DNA of 8,657 nucleotides from a bacterium (GTDB taxonomy: Bacteria; UBA6262): the NCBI GenBank assembly GCA_028716025.1, contig JAQUQP010000075.1:1-8657 (forward strand), written 5' to 3'. The position numbers and the translations under genes are program-made. Shown piece after piece: positions 1 to 5,448 of this stretch (position 1 is the first letter of the stretch; each line of letters opens with the position of its first letter). The notes beneath the pieces are model-generated. The model saw nothing but the letters and a program-made list of their open reading frames with translations, searched no databases and was not told where the DNA came from.

Positions 1-56
1 TGCTGAAAGCTAGATGTAAAAGCAAAAGCATTCAGCATTCAGCATCCAGCATCCAG
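1..56. repeat. Palindromic array of 7-bp units inside hisH
   Basis: Four tandem 7-mers, CATTCAG twice and then CATCCAG twice, occupy 29-56. The opposite arm at 1-16 (TGCTGAAAGCTAGATG) matches the reverse complement of 29-44 at 13 of 16 positions, leaving a 12-base loop at 17-28. The array is therefore a hairpin with a 7-nt period. The left arm may extend beyond the window start. It is read through in the hisH frame, where 21 bases (three units) give a 7-residue period (SIQHSAS, SIQ). A partial copy of the CATCCAG unit recurs at 2933-2946. The window may begin here because an assembly broke at the repeat. Confidence 0.75.
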
Positions 57-281
57 CCGTTGTCAGATATTCCTGACAATTCGTATGTCTATTTTGTGCA
101 TTCGTATTATGTAAGACCCAAGGATAAGAAAATCATCGCTACAACTACGAATTATGGCATTGAATTTTGTTCTGCAATTGCCAAAGGGAATCTTTTTGCC
201 TGCCAGTTCCACCCGGAGAAAAGCCAGATTGTGGGATTGAAGATATTGAAGAATTTTATAAAATTATGCGAATCCGCGTAA
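3..281 (+). CDS. hisH: HisH, imidazole glycerol phosphate synthase glutaminase subunit, 3' part only
   Basis: C-terminal part of the class I glutamine amidotransferase that releases ammonia from glutamine for HisF. The visible reading frame is open from base 3 to the TAA at 279-281. It shows the family block FVHSYYV followed by ATTNYG, and then QFHPEKSQ with the catalytic His and Glu of the triad. The nucleophile Cys and the N-terminal half (about 120 residues) would lie upstream of the window. The first 18 or so residues (around SIQHSASSIQ) are not HisH-like: they are translated from a palindromic 7-bp repeat, after which normal HisH sequence resumes at PLSDIPDNS. Either the element is inserted in frame in a working gene, or this is the tail of a broken one. 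A TTG at 60 could start a 73-residue product, but that would lack the active-site Cys. The last codons and the stop lie in another short repeat. The family call is secure; intactness is not. Confidence 0.85.
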   Translation: MKARCKSKSIQHSASSIQPLSDIPDNSYVYFVHSYYVRPKDKKIIATTTNYGIEFCSAIAKGNLFACQFHPEKSQIVGLKILKNFIKLCESA

Positions 282-304
282 TCTGTTTTTGAAATCCGCG
301 TAAT
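271..304. repeat. 12-bp direct repeat supplying the hisH stop
   Basis: AATCCGCGTAAT occurs exactly at 271-282 and 293-304, a 22-bp period. The first copy provides the last hisH codons (GAA TCC GCG) and its TAA stop. The second copy sits within a small hairpin, GAAAT at 291-295 against ATTTC at 303-307. It lies between hisH and hisA. It looks like a short intergenic repeat that has invaded the gene end; I cannot tell from one locus whether it is dispersed in the genome. Confidence 0.6.
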
Positions 305-361
305 TTCGCTTAACAGCATACTTGATACAGTAATAGCTTTCGGTTCACAAGGAGCATAAAT

Positions 362-1084
362 ATGATGATAATTCCTGCTATAGACCTGCGCGGCGGACAA
401 TGCGTCAGGTTGGAACAAGGCAAGCTTGAACAGGAAACGATCTATTCCAAGGACCCGTTATTTATTGCCAAGCTGTTCCAGGCTAAAGGAGCTAAACGGC
501 TACATATAATTGACCTGGATGGCGCATTTGCCGGAGTGGTCCAAAACCTGGAAATCATCGAGAAGATCTGTAAGGAAGTGAACATGCCGGTCCAAGTGGG
601 TGGCGGGATGCGCAAAATGGAAATGATCGATAAGGTGATCGCTGCCGGGGCCAGCAAAGTGATCCTGGGGACGATCGCTATTACCAATCAGCCATTGCTG
701 GATGAGGCCCTGAAAAAATATGGTGATAAGATAATCGTTGCCATAGACGCCAAGAAAGGCAAGATATCTATCGGCGGCTGGAAAGATGATACCGAAGTAA
801 ATGCCGCTGACCTGGCCAAAAAAATGAAGGAAGCCGGGGTCAAGGAAATACTGTATACCGATATTAGCCGTGATGGAATGATGGAAGGACCGAATATTAA
901 AGGTATTAAGTCGATCGCCCAAAAAGGCGGAATAGCTGTTATTGCTGCCGGCGGGATCTCTACGATCAAAGATGTGGAAAAGATCATTGAGATTGAAAAG
1001 TATGGGGTAGAGGGAATGGTGATCGGCAAAGCCTTGTATACTGAAACCATTAAATTGGAAGACGCGGTTAAATTAGCAGGATAA
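362..1084 (+). CDS. hisA: HisA, ProFAR isomerase
   Basis: 1-(5-phosphoribosyl)-5-[(5-phosphoribosylamino)methylideneamino]imidazole-4-carboxamide isomerase. This cytosolic (beta/alpha)8 barrel performs the Amadori rearrangement ProFAR to PRFAR, the substrate of HisH-HisF. The 240 residues are the usual family length. The N-terminal PAIDLRGG carries the general base Asp8, and VAIDA carries the second catalytic Asp129. Phosphate-binding loops are VGGG (79-82) and AAGGIS (195-200). The DISRDG motif is at 167-172 and the C-terminal block is GMVIGKALY. The start is ATG 362, with AAGGAG at 349-354 seven bases before it; the adjacent ATG at 365 is less well placed. The gene follows hisH after an 80-bp gap. 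Because trpF is not seen in the trp cluster, a dual HisA/TrpF role (PriA-like) is conceivable, but the sequence reads as ordinary HisA and I see no positive evidence for it. Confidence 0.97.
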   Translation: MMIIPAIDLRGGQCVRLEQGKLEQETIYSKDPLFIAKLFQAKGAKRLHIIDLDGAFAGVVQNLEIIEKICKEVNMPVQVGGGMRKMEMIDKVIAAGASKVILGTIAITNQPLLDEALKKYGDKIIVAIDAKKGKISIGGWKDDTEVNAADLAKKMKEAGVKEILYTDISRDGMMEGPNIKGIKSIAQKGGIAVIAAGGISTIKDVEKIIEIEKYGVEGMVIGKALYTETIKLEDAVKLAG

Positions 1085-1106
1085 AAGACTAATAAAGGGG
1101 TAGAGC

Positions 1107-1523
1107 ATGGCGAAAAAGAAAAGCGGGTTCCTTCGTATTCTTTTTTTGATTTGTTTGGGCGTTTTTGTTGTATACCTCCTGAATGGTTTTATGTTTGAAT
1201 TTTTTAGTAAGCAAAAGTCCACTATTATGAAATATTATAAGATCATGCCGGGTATAGTAGCTTATTTCCTGGGCGGTCTTTTCGTTGGCTATATTGCCAA
1301 TGAAAAAGGAATCCTGATGGGGTTTTTAGTCGGCTTGGCCTTTATTTTCTGGGGCGAATATTCCAATTTTGCCCAGACGTTAAAAGCCGGGGAAAGTATC
1401 TTTAATAATTTTGATAAGATAATTCCTCATTTAAAGAACCAAAGCTTTGATTACCTGCATTGGTTTTTAATGGTAGTGTTCAGTACCCTGGGAGGTTACC
1501 TGGGAGAGAAGATGCATAGTTAA
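1107..1523 (+). CDS. Small four-helix membrane protein of unknown function
   Basis: I do not recognise a definite family. The 138 residues begin with a basic MAKKK and then show four hydrophobic stretches: about 8-29, 46-64, 68-83 and 117-133. The second, third and fourth are glycine-rich (FLGGLFVGYIA, MGFLVGLAFIFWG, STLGGYLGEK), which recalls small DUF5518/TIGR04086-type membrane proteins; that likeness is an impression only. A polar loop of about 33 residues separates helices 3 and 4. The basic N terminus suggests a cytoplasmic start. ATG 1107 is preceded by AAAGGGG at 1094-1100. It begins 22 bp after hisA, on the same strand and inside the his operon, and is followed by a repeat-filled gap before hisF. 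No catalytic motif is visible, and nothing ties it to histidine synthesis except position. Confidence 0.8.
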   Translation: MAKKKSGFLRILFLICLGVFVVYLLNGFMFEFFSKQKSTIMKYYKIMPGIVAYFLGGLFVGYIANEKGILMGFLVGLAFIFWGEYSNFAQTLKAGESIFNNFDKIIPHLKNQSFDYLHWFLMVVFSTLGGYLGEKMHS

Positions 1524-1528
1524 GAAAA

Positions 1529-1605
1529 TTATAAGTTATAAGTTTTGAGTGTTGAGTTAAGGTGAAAGTACCATAATTTAAAATTCAAAACTCAAAATTC
1601 AAAAC
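1529..1605. repeat. Hairpin of opposed 7-bp repeat arrays between the membrane gene and hisF
   Basis: The right arm (1578-1605) is four 7-mers in perfect phase: TTAAAAT, TCAAAAC, TCAAAAT, TCAAAAC. The left arm (1529-1556) is also four: TTATAAG, TTATAAG, TTTTGAG, TGTTGAG. Bases 1541-1558 match the reverse complement of 1589-1606 at 16 of 18 positions, giving a long imperfect stem with a 30-base loop. The layout is the same as in the hisH insertion (four 7-mers facing inverted 7-mers), but the unit sequence is different and AT-rich. No T-run follows the stem, so a terminator is unlikely. The element ends about 16 bp before the hisF start. Confidence 0.75.
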
Positions 1606-1621
1606 TGTATTTGAGGTTGTT

Positions 1622-2377
1622 ATGCTAGCTAAAAGAATTATCCCTTGCCTCGACGTTGACGCAGGACGCGTGGTCAAGGGTACAAAATTTATAAATATAC
1701 GTGATGCCGGCGACCCGGTAGAAGTAGCCAAGCGCTACGATGCGGAAGGCGCCGACGAGATCGTTTTCCTGGATATTACCGCCAGCTACCAGAAACGCAA
1801 TATCATGCTGGAAGTGGTCAAGAAAACAGCGGAACAGGTCTTTATGCCCTTGACTGTCGGTGGCGGGATCAGGAATATTGACGACATCAGGACCTTGCTT
1901 AAAAGCGGGGCAGATAAAGTTTCCATGAATACCGCGGCAGTGGAGAATCCGAAACTGGTGAAAGAAGCCAGCGACCGTTTTGGCAGCCAGTGTGTCGTTG
2001 TAGCTATCGATGCCAAGCGTAAAGAGCCAGGCTGGCAAGTATATACGCATGGGGGCAGGACTCCCATAGATCTTGACGCGATAGAATGGGCAAGAACTGT
2101 GGAAAGGCTCGGGGCCGGGGAGATACTGCTGACTAGCATGGATTGCGACGGGACCAAGAATGGCTACGATCTGGCTTTAACGCGGACAATTTCCGAAGCA
2201 GTCAGCATACCGGTGATCGCTTCCGGCGGGGCAGGAAAGCTGGAACATTTTTATGACGCCTTTGCCGAGGGCAAAGCAGATGCAGCATTAGCCGCGTCTT
2301 TGTTCCACTTTAAAGAGCTGACGATCAAACAAGTGAAAGAATACCTAAAAAAGAAGAAAGTGACGGTAAGAATATGA
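1622..2377 (+). CDS. hisF: HisF, imidazole glycerol phosphate synthase cyclase subunit
   Basis: Cyclase half of the HisH-HisF complex. It uses ammonia channelled from HisH to convert PRFAR to imidazole glycerol phosphate and AICAR. The 251 residues are the standard length for this cytosolic (beta/alpha)8 barrel. Diagnostic features are the start [19 protein letters not shown] with Asp11, the VVAID strand with Asp130 (the two catalytic aspartates), the loop LTVGGGIRN (78-85), [13 protein letters not shown] (171-183), and ASGGAG (200-205), which binds phosphate. The ATG at 1622 has GAGG at 1613-1616, five bases upstream. The TGA stop at 2375-2377 overlaps the hisI ATG by four bases, which implies coupled translation. 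The protein appears complete. Confidence 0.97.
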   Translation: MLAKRIIPCLDVDAGRVVKGTKFINIRDAGDPVEVAKRYDAEGADEIVFLDITASYQKRNIMLEVVKKTAEQVFMPLTVGGGIRNIDDIRTLLKSGADKVSMNTAAVENPKLVKEASDRFGSQCVVVAIDAKRKEPGWQVYTHGGRTPIDLDAIEWARTVERLGAGEILLTSMDCDGTKNGYDLALTRTISEAVSIPVIASGGAGKLEHFYDAFAEGKADAALAASLFHFKELTIKQVKEYLKKKKVTVRI

Positions 2378-2763
2378 CCTTGGATATTTTGAGGCAAGTG
2401 AAGTTTGACAAGAATGGTTTAGTGCCGGCAGTATTACAGGATTACAAAACTGATGAAATACTGATGCTGGCTTACATGGATAAAGAAGCGCTGAAACGCA
2501 CCCTGCGCGATAAAAAGTGCTGGTACTGGTCACGCTCACGGCACAAATATTGGTTGAAAGGCGAGACCAGCGGCAATATCCAGAAGGTAAAGCAAGTTTG
2601 CCTTGATTGCGACGGTGATGCGCTGGTGATCAAGATCGAGCAGGTTGGCGGAGCAGCCTGCCACACCGGGTTCAAGAGTTGTTTTTACCGGGTATTGGAC
2701 AAAGGGAGATTGAAAGTAAAAGGTAAAAGGGTCTTTGATCCGGATAAAGTATATAAGAAATAA
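2374..2763 (+). CDS. hisI: HisI, phosphoribosyl-AMP cyclohydrolase (stand-alone)
   Basis: Opens the adenine ring of phosphoribosyl-AMP to make ProFAR, the step before HisA. It is a cytosolic homodimeric metalloenzyme. At 129 residues it is the monofunctional form, without the fused HisE pyrophosphohydrolase domain found in enterobacteria. Visible motifs are YWSRSR (51-56) leading to LKGETSGN (61-68), the metal-binding DCDGD (78-82) with Cys79, Asp80 and Asp82, and [10 protein letters not shown] (95-104) with Cys96, His97 and Cys103. The start is ATG 2374 in the ATGA overlap with hisF. This is the last his gene before the 500-bp gene-free junction, so it probably ends the operon. A separate hisE must exist elsewhere. 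Confidence 0.96.
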   Translation: MTLDILRQVKFDKNGLVPAVLQDYKTDEILMLAYMDKEALKRTLRDKKCWYWSRSRHKYWLKGETSGNIQKVKQVCLDCDGDALVIKIEQVGGAACHTGFKSCFYRVLDKGRLKVKGKRVFDPDKVYKK

Positions 2764-2799
2764 GGTTTACTTGGGGTCCTGTCTCGGGTTGATACCGCC

Positions 2800-3024
2800 T
2801 ATCAGTTAACTGGTTATTTTTGTTCGCTCCAGTGTCGGTTTTCATATCCGCCCTTGGCGGATCCTGCGCCAAAGGTCTTTTGACAACTCGGTGCCTCCGC
2901 AACTCGCCCTAAAGGGCGTCGGACATGCTCGGCATCCAGCATCCAACAGATGCCCTCGTTATCTGCAAGCGTGCTTTGGCTAAAACCGACAAGGTCGCTC
3001 AAAAAACAACCGAGTTCCCTGATT
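2800..3024. repeat. Nested inverted repeat, about 43-nt arms
   Basis: The left arm 2800-2842 pairs with 2982-3024: about 32 of 43 positions match with two small gaps, including a perfect 10-base inner block (TGTCGGTTTT). The right arm (AACAACCGAGTTCCCTGAT at 3006-3024) also resembles the right terminus of the larger element (3224-3242). The element therefore has one left end and two right ends. This suggests a shorter element of about 225 bp that was extended, or two related copies merged. Three hairpins and the 7-mer remnant lie inside this half. Confidence 0.5.
2933..2946. repeat. Two 7-bp units of the hisH-type repeat
   Basis: CATCCAG followed in phase by CATCCAA, the same unit as the array at 43-56. 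It forms the loop side of a 6-bp hairpin (GGCATC at 2931-2936, GATGCC at 2949-2954). This is a possible remnant of the same repeat family captured inside the TIR element. At 14 bp, chance similarity cannot be excluded. Confidence 0.4.
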
Positions 3025-3082
3025 TACACATTGGATAAGAGGCGAGCGCGGCCGCTGATTGTCATGGAGAAAACCTTCGGAA

Positions 3083-3131
3083 GCTTGAGTTGGCATGGAC
3101 GCTTCACCCCCGTACTGTGGGGAACTCAAGC
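3083..3131 (+). other. Stable two-part hairpin inside the TIR element
   Basis: GCTTGAGTT at 3083-3091 pairs perfectly with AACTCAAGC at 3123-3131. Inside it, the C-run at 3107-3111 can pair with GGGG at 3119-3122 around a small loop. Together with the terminator-like stem just downstream, it makes the right half of the element a strongly structured RNA if transcribed. No known riboswitch consensus was recognised. Confidence 0.5.
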
Positions 3132-3139
3132 GAGATAGA

Positions 3140-3175
3140 GAGCGATTTCCGCGCCGGGGAAATCGACTCGTTTTT
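3140..3175 (+). terminator. Putative Rho-independent terminator before trpE
   Basis: The stem is CGATTTCC (3143-3150) against GGAAATCG (3158-3165) with loop GCGCCGG. It is extended by three pairs (GAG 3140-3142 with CTC 3167-3169) across one bulged A, and is followed by one G and five Ts (3171-3175). It lies about 375 bp after hisI and 104 bp before the trpE ATG. It could end his readthrough, or act as an attenuator if a trp promoter lies further upstream. No competing antiterminator or Trp-rich leader was found. Confidence 0.55.
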
Positions 3176-3179
3176 CGGA

Positions 3180-3209
3180 ATGACTCAGCGAGACAGCGAG
3201 CCTGTATAC
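3180..3209 (+). promoter_or_regulatory. Candidate sigma-70-type promoter for trpE
   Basis: The -10 is TATACT (3204-3209, 5 of 6) and the -35-like box is ATGACT (3180-3185, 4 of 6), with an 18-bp spacer. It sits directly downstream of the terminator-like stem and at the inner edge of the right terminal repeat, so the element would supply the trp promoter. Predicted transcription starts near 3216, giving a leader of about 60 nt. This is a motif match only. Confidence 0.3.
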
Positions 3210-3267
3210 TTTAAGTGAACAAAAATAGCCAGTTCACTGATAGACAGAAAATACTAATTGAATAATA

Positions 3268-3272
3268 TGAGG
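3268..3272 (+). promoter_or_regulatory. Ribosome binding site that fixes the trpE start
   Basis: TGAGG lies six bases before ATG 3279. The earlier in-frame candidates TTG 3258 and ATG 3267 have no Shine-Dalgarno-like sequence in front, and ATG 3267 overlaps the site itself. The protein from 3279 also begins like other TrpE proteins. Confidence 0.65.
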
Positions 3273-3278
3273 TTTAAA

Positions 3279-4769
3279 ATGTTTTACCCAGAATTTAAAG
3301 AATTTAAAAAGTTAGCGAAGAAATATAATTTAATACCAGTGTATAAAGAAATATTGGCAGATATGGAAACACCGGTATCAGCGTTTTACAAAATATCCCA
3401 GGACGCCAAATACGCCTATCTCCTGGAAAGCGTGGAAGGGGGCGAAAAATTAGGGCGATACTCTTTTATTTCTGCCAGCCCTTCCATTATCCTGGAATCC
3501 AAAGGCGATAAGGCCAGGCTTATTTGCAAAGGCGTAGCCAAAAATATTGACCTGGATGGCAAGGATCCATTATACATCCTGCAGCAAATGATGAAGGATT
3601 ACCGTCCGGTGCATCACCGGGGACTGCCGCGTTTTTATGGCGGGGCAGTCGGTTATATGGGCTATGATATGGTGCGTTTCTTTGAGCCGTGCCTGAAAAA
3701 AACCGACCAGAACCCTGATGATTTGAAACTGGCTGACAGTGTCTTCATGTTCACTGATACTATCCTCATCTTTGACCACGTCAATCATACCATTAAAGTA
3801 GTATCTTGCGCTCATGTAGACAGGAATGAGCAGAAGGTTTATCAAGAGGCCTGTGCCAAGATAGACAAGTTGATCGCCTTACTGCGCAAGCCGGCAGAAA
3901 TTCCCCTGCACAAACCGCTTCAAAAACCAGCCCTGAAAATGGAATCCAATTTTACCTTAGCAGCTTTCAAAAAAATGATCGTCAAAGCCAAAGAATATAT
4001 CAAAGCCGGTGATATTATTCAGGTAGTGCTGTCACAGCGCTTTAAAATAAAGATAAAATCCAGCCCGTTTGATATTTACCGCTCTTTGCGGCGGATAAAC
4101 CCGTCCAGTTATATGTATTTCCTGAAATGCAACGGGGAATACCTGGTCGGCACGTCTCCGGAGATCCTGGTGCGGGAAGAAGAGGGGACAGTAGAAGTGA
4201 GGCCTATTGCCGGTACGCGGCCGCGCGGGAAAACTGAAGCAGAAGATCTCTTACTGGAAAAACAATTATTGGCTGACCCGAAAGAACGGGCTGAGCATAT
4301 CATGCTGGTGGACTTGGGCCGCAATGACATAGGCCGGGTTTGTGACTACCACACGGTCAAAGTACCGGAATTAATGGTGATCGAAAAATATTCACATGTG
4401 CAGCATATAGTCTCAGATGTGGTCGGTAAATTGAGCCGCGGAAAAAACTCTTTTGACGTTTTGAGAGCATGTTTCCCGGCTGGCACTGTATCCGGGGCGC
4501 CGAAGATCCGGGCCATGGAGATCATTGATGAACTGGAACCAGTAAAACGCGGTCCTTATGCCGGATGTGTCGGATATTTTTCATTCAGCGGTAACTTGGA
4601 TGCTTGTATTACCATCAGGACTATAATTATCAAGGGTGACAGCGCCTATGTGCAGGCTGGGGCTGGTATTGTGGCAGACAGCGATCCGGCTAAAGAGTAC
4701 CAGGAAACAGTGAATAAGGCCAAAGCTATGGTGAAGGCAGTAGAGATGGCGGAAGAGGGACTGGAGTAA
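3279..4769 (+). CDS. trpE: TrpE, anthranilate synthase component I
   Basis: Converts chorismate to anthranilate with ammonia supplied by TrpG; first committed step of tryptophan synthesis, cytosolic. From ATG 3279 it has 496 residues, the normal length for the separate (unfused) subunit. The N-terminal domain carries NLIPVYKE and the LLES motif (48-51), part of the tryptophan feedback site in known TrpE. The catalytic domain shows IQVVLSQRF, GTRPRG (312-317), HIMLVDLGRND (340-350), PAGTVSGAPK (400-409) and QAGAGIVADSDP. LLES and the anthranilate-type PAGTVSGAPK favour TrpE over PabB, as does the gene order. It is the first gene of the trp cluster, 36 bp beyond the TIR element. Feedback inhibition by tryptophan is likely. 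Confidence 0.96.
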   Translation: MFYPEFKEFKKLAKKYNLIPVYKEILADMETPVSAFYKISQDAKYAYLLESVEGGEKLGRYSFISASPSIILESKGDKARLICKGVAKNIDLDGKDPLYILQQMMKDYRPVHHRGLPRFYGGAVGYMGYDMVRFFEPCLKKTDQNPDDLKLADSVFMFTDTILIFDHVNHTIKVVSCAHVDRNEQKVYQEACAKIDKLIALLRKPAEIPLHKPLQKPALKMESNFTLAAFKKMIVKAKEYIKAGDIIQVVLSQRFKIKIKSSPFDIYRSLRRINPSSYMYFLKCNGEYLVGTSPEILVREEEGTVEVRPIAGTRPRGKTEAEDLLLEKQLLADPKERAEHIMLVDLGRNDIGRVCDYHTVKVPELMVIEKYSHVQHIVSDVVGKLSRGKNSFDVLRACFPAGTVSGAPKIRAMEIIDELEPVKRGPYAGCVGYFSFSGNLDACITIRTIIIKGDSAYVQAGAGIVADSDPAKEYQETVNKAKAMVKAVEMAEEGLE

Positions 4770-4771
4770 AA

Positions 4772-4822
4772 GGCGGTTGATAGTCCGCCCCGATTTCCAT
4801 CGGGGCTCGTAGTTGATAGTTC
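4772..4822 (+). repeat. trpE-trpG spacer hairpin with flanking direct repeat
   Basis: A perfect 8-bp stem, GCCCCGAT (4787-4794) against ATCGGGGC (4799-4806), has a TTCC loop. It is bracketed by an exact 9-bp direct repeat GTTGATAGT at 4776-4784 and 4812-4820. A second stem, GGCGG (4772-4776) with CCGCC (4785-4789), shares bases with the first, so the two cannot form together. No T-run follows, so it is not a standard terminator. It ends shortly before the trpG ribosome binding site. It could be an inserted palindromic unit or could tune trpG expression relative to trpE. Confidence 0.6.
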
Positions 4823-4841
4823 GTAATCAAGGAGAAAACAA

Positions 4842-5408
4842 GTGATATTAATGATCGATAATTATGATTCATTTACGTATAATTTAGTGCAGTACCTGGG
4901 AGAATTGGGACAGGAACTGAAAGTCGTGCGTAACGATGAGATTACGGTTGCTGAAGTAAAAAAATACAAGCCTAGTAGAATAGTGGTTTCTCCCGGGCCT
5001 GGGTCGCCAGAAGAAGCTGGTATTTCGGTAAGAATTATCCAGGAATATGCCGGCAAGGTCCCGATCTTGGGCGTATGTCTTGGGCACCAGGCGATCGGCT
5101 ATGCTTTTGGCGGCAAGATCGTAAGAGCCAGCCGGTTGATGCATGGCAAAACTTCATTGATCTACCATAAGGGTAAGGAAATATTCAATGGATTGACCAA
5201 TCCTTTTGAAGCTACCAGGTATCATTCTTTGCTGGTCGAGCGCAAAAGCCTGCCAACGTGCCTGGAGATCATGGCTGAGACCAAAGAAAAAGAGATAATG
5301 GGCCTGCGGCATAAGAAATATATGGTATATGGAGTGCAGTTCCATCCGGAATCTATTTTGACTAAAGAAGGCAAGAAGATCCTGGCAAACTTCATTCGTT
5401 GCGAATAA
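4842..5408 (+). CDS. trpG: TrpG, anthranilate synthase component II (glutaminase)
   Basis: Class I glutamine amidotransferase that feeds ammonia to TrpE. The 188 residues are full length. The N terminus is [13 protein letters not shown], with the oxyanion loop SPGPGSP (50-56), the nucleophile in [10 protein letters not shown] (Cys79), MHGK (100-103) and the catalytic pair in QFHPES (His168, Glu170). The start is GTG 4842, with a strong AAGGAG at 4829-4834 seven bases upstream; the internal ATG at 4851 is too far from it. It follows trpE after 72 bp containing a hairpin and precedes trpD by 40 bp. In bacteria lacking a separate pabA the same protein can also serve PabB in folate synthesis; nothing here decides that. 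Confidence 0.95.
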   Translation: MILMIDNYDSFTYNLVQYLGELGQELKVVRNDEITVAEVKKYKPSRIVVSPGPGSPEEAGISVRIIQEYAGKVPILGVCLGHQAIGYAFGGKIVRASRLMHGKTSLIYHKGKEIFNGLTNPFEATRYHSLLVERKSLPTCLEIMAETKEKEIMGLRHKKYMVYGVQFHPESILTKEGKKILANFIRCE

Positions 5409-5438
5409 AAGCCGAATGAGAAGAAATGTGAACGCTCC

Positions 5439-5445
5439 GGAGGAG
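5439..5445 (+). promoter_or_regulatory. Ribosome binding site that fixes the trpD start
   Basis: GGAGGAG stands just before ATG 5449 (GGAGG core, 5-base spacer). An upstream in-frame ATG at 5416 has no such site and would add 11 residues ([11 protein letters not shown]) foreign to the family, so 5449 is preferred. Confidence 0.65.
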
Positions 5446-5448
5446 CCA

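Larger units (their letters stand above)
2800..3242. mobile_element. 443-bp element with 29-bp terminal inverted repeats (MITE-like)
   Basis: Bases 2800-2828 match the reverse complement of 3214-3242 at 26 of 29 positions; both ends begin TATCAGT. If the outer TA is a target duplication, the element starts with TCAGT and fits TA-targeting transposons (IS630/Tc1-mariner type); that family assignment is inference. No transposase fits inside: the longest open stretches, about 62 codons at 2950-3138 (+) and 2814-3002 (-), resemble no protein I know. The interior is full of hairpins: 2846-2862 (ATCCGCC against GGCGGAT), 2905-2918 (CGCCC against GGGCG), 2931-2954 (GGCATC against GATGCC), 3083-3131 and 3140-3169. 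It also holds an 8-bp tandem (CAGCGAGA, CAGCGAGC at 3186-3201) and the palindrome GCGGCCGC at 3048-3055. This accounts for nearly all of the gene-free stretch between hisI and trpE. A structured non-coding RNA is the main alternative. Confidence 0.65.

Noticed and set aside
29..56. CRISPR-like array
   Set aside because: Units are 7 bp with no spacers; the array is a simple tandem within a hairpin.
60..281. Stand-alone small protein starting at TTG 60
   Set aside because: The sequence is the C-terminal part of HisH and lacks the nucleophile Cys; the frame continues upstream to the window edge, so it is a partial gene.
2950..3138. Open frame of 62 codons upstream of trpE, considered as a trp leader peptide or small gene
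   Set aside because: It lies wholly inside the TIR element, has three scattered Trp residues rather than a Trp run, no clear ribosome binding site, and no family resemblance.
2764..3278. T-box or TRAP-type control of the trp operon
   Set aside because: The T-box core (AGGGTGGNACCGCG) is absent, and only a few GAG/TAG triplets occur near 3131-3142, far short of a TRAP binding array.
3258..3278. Earlier trpE starts at TTG 3258 or ATG 3267
   Set aside because: No ribosome binding site precedes them, while TGAGG is well spaced for ATG 3279, where TrpE-like sequence begins.
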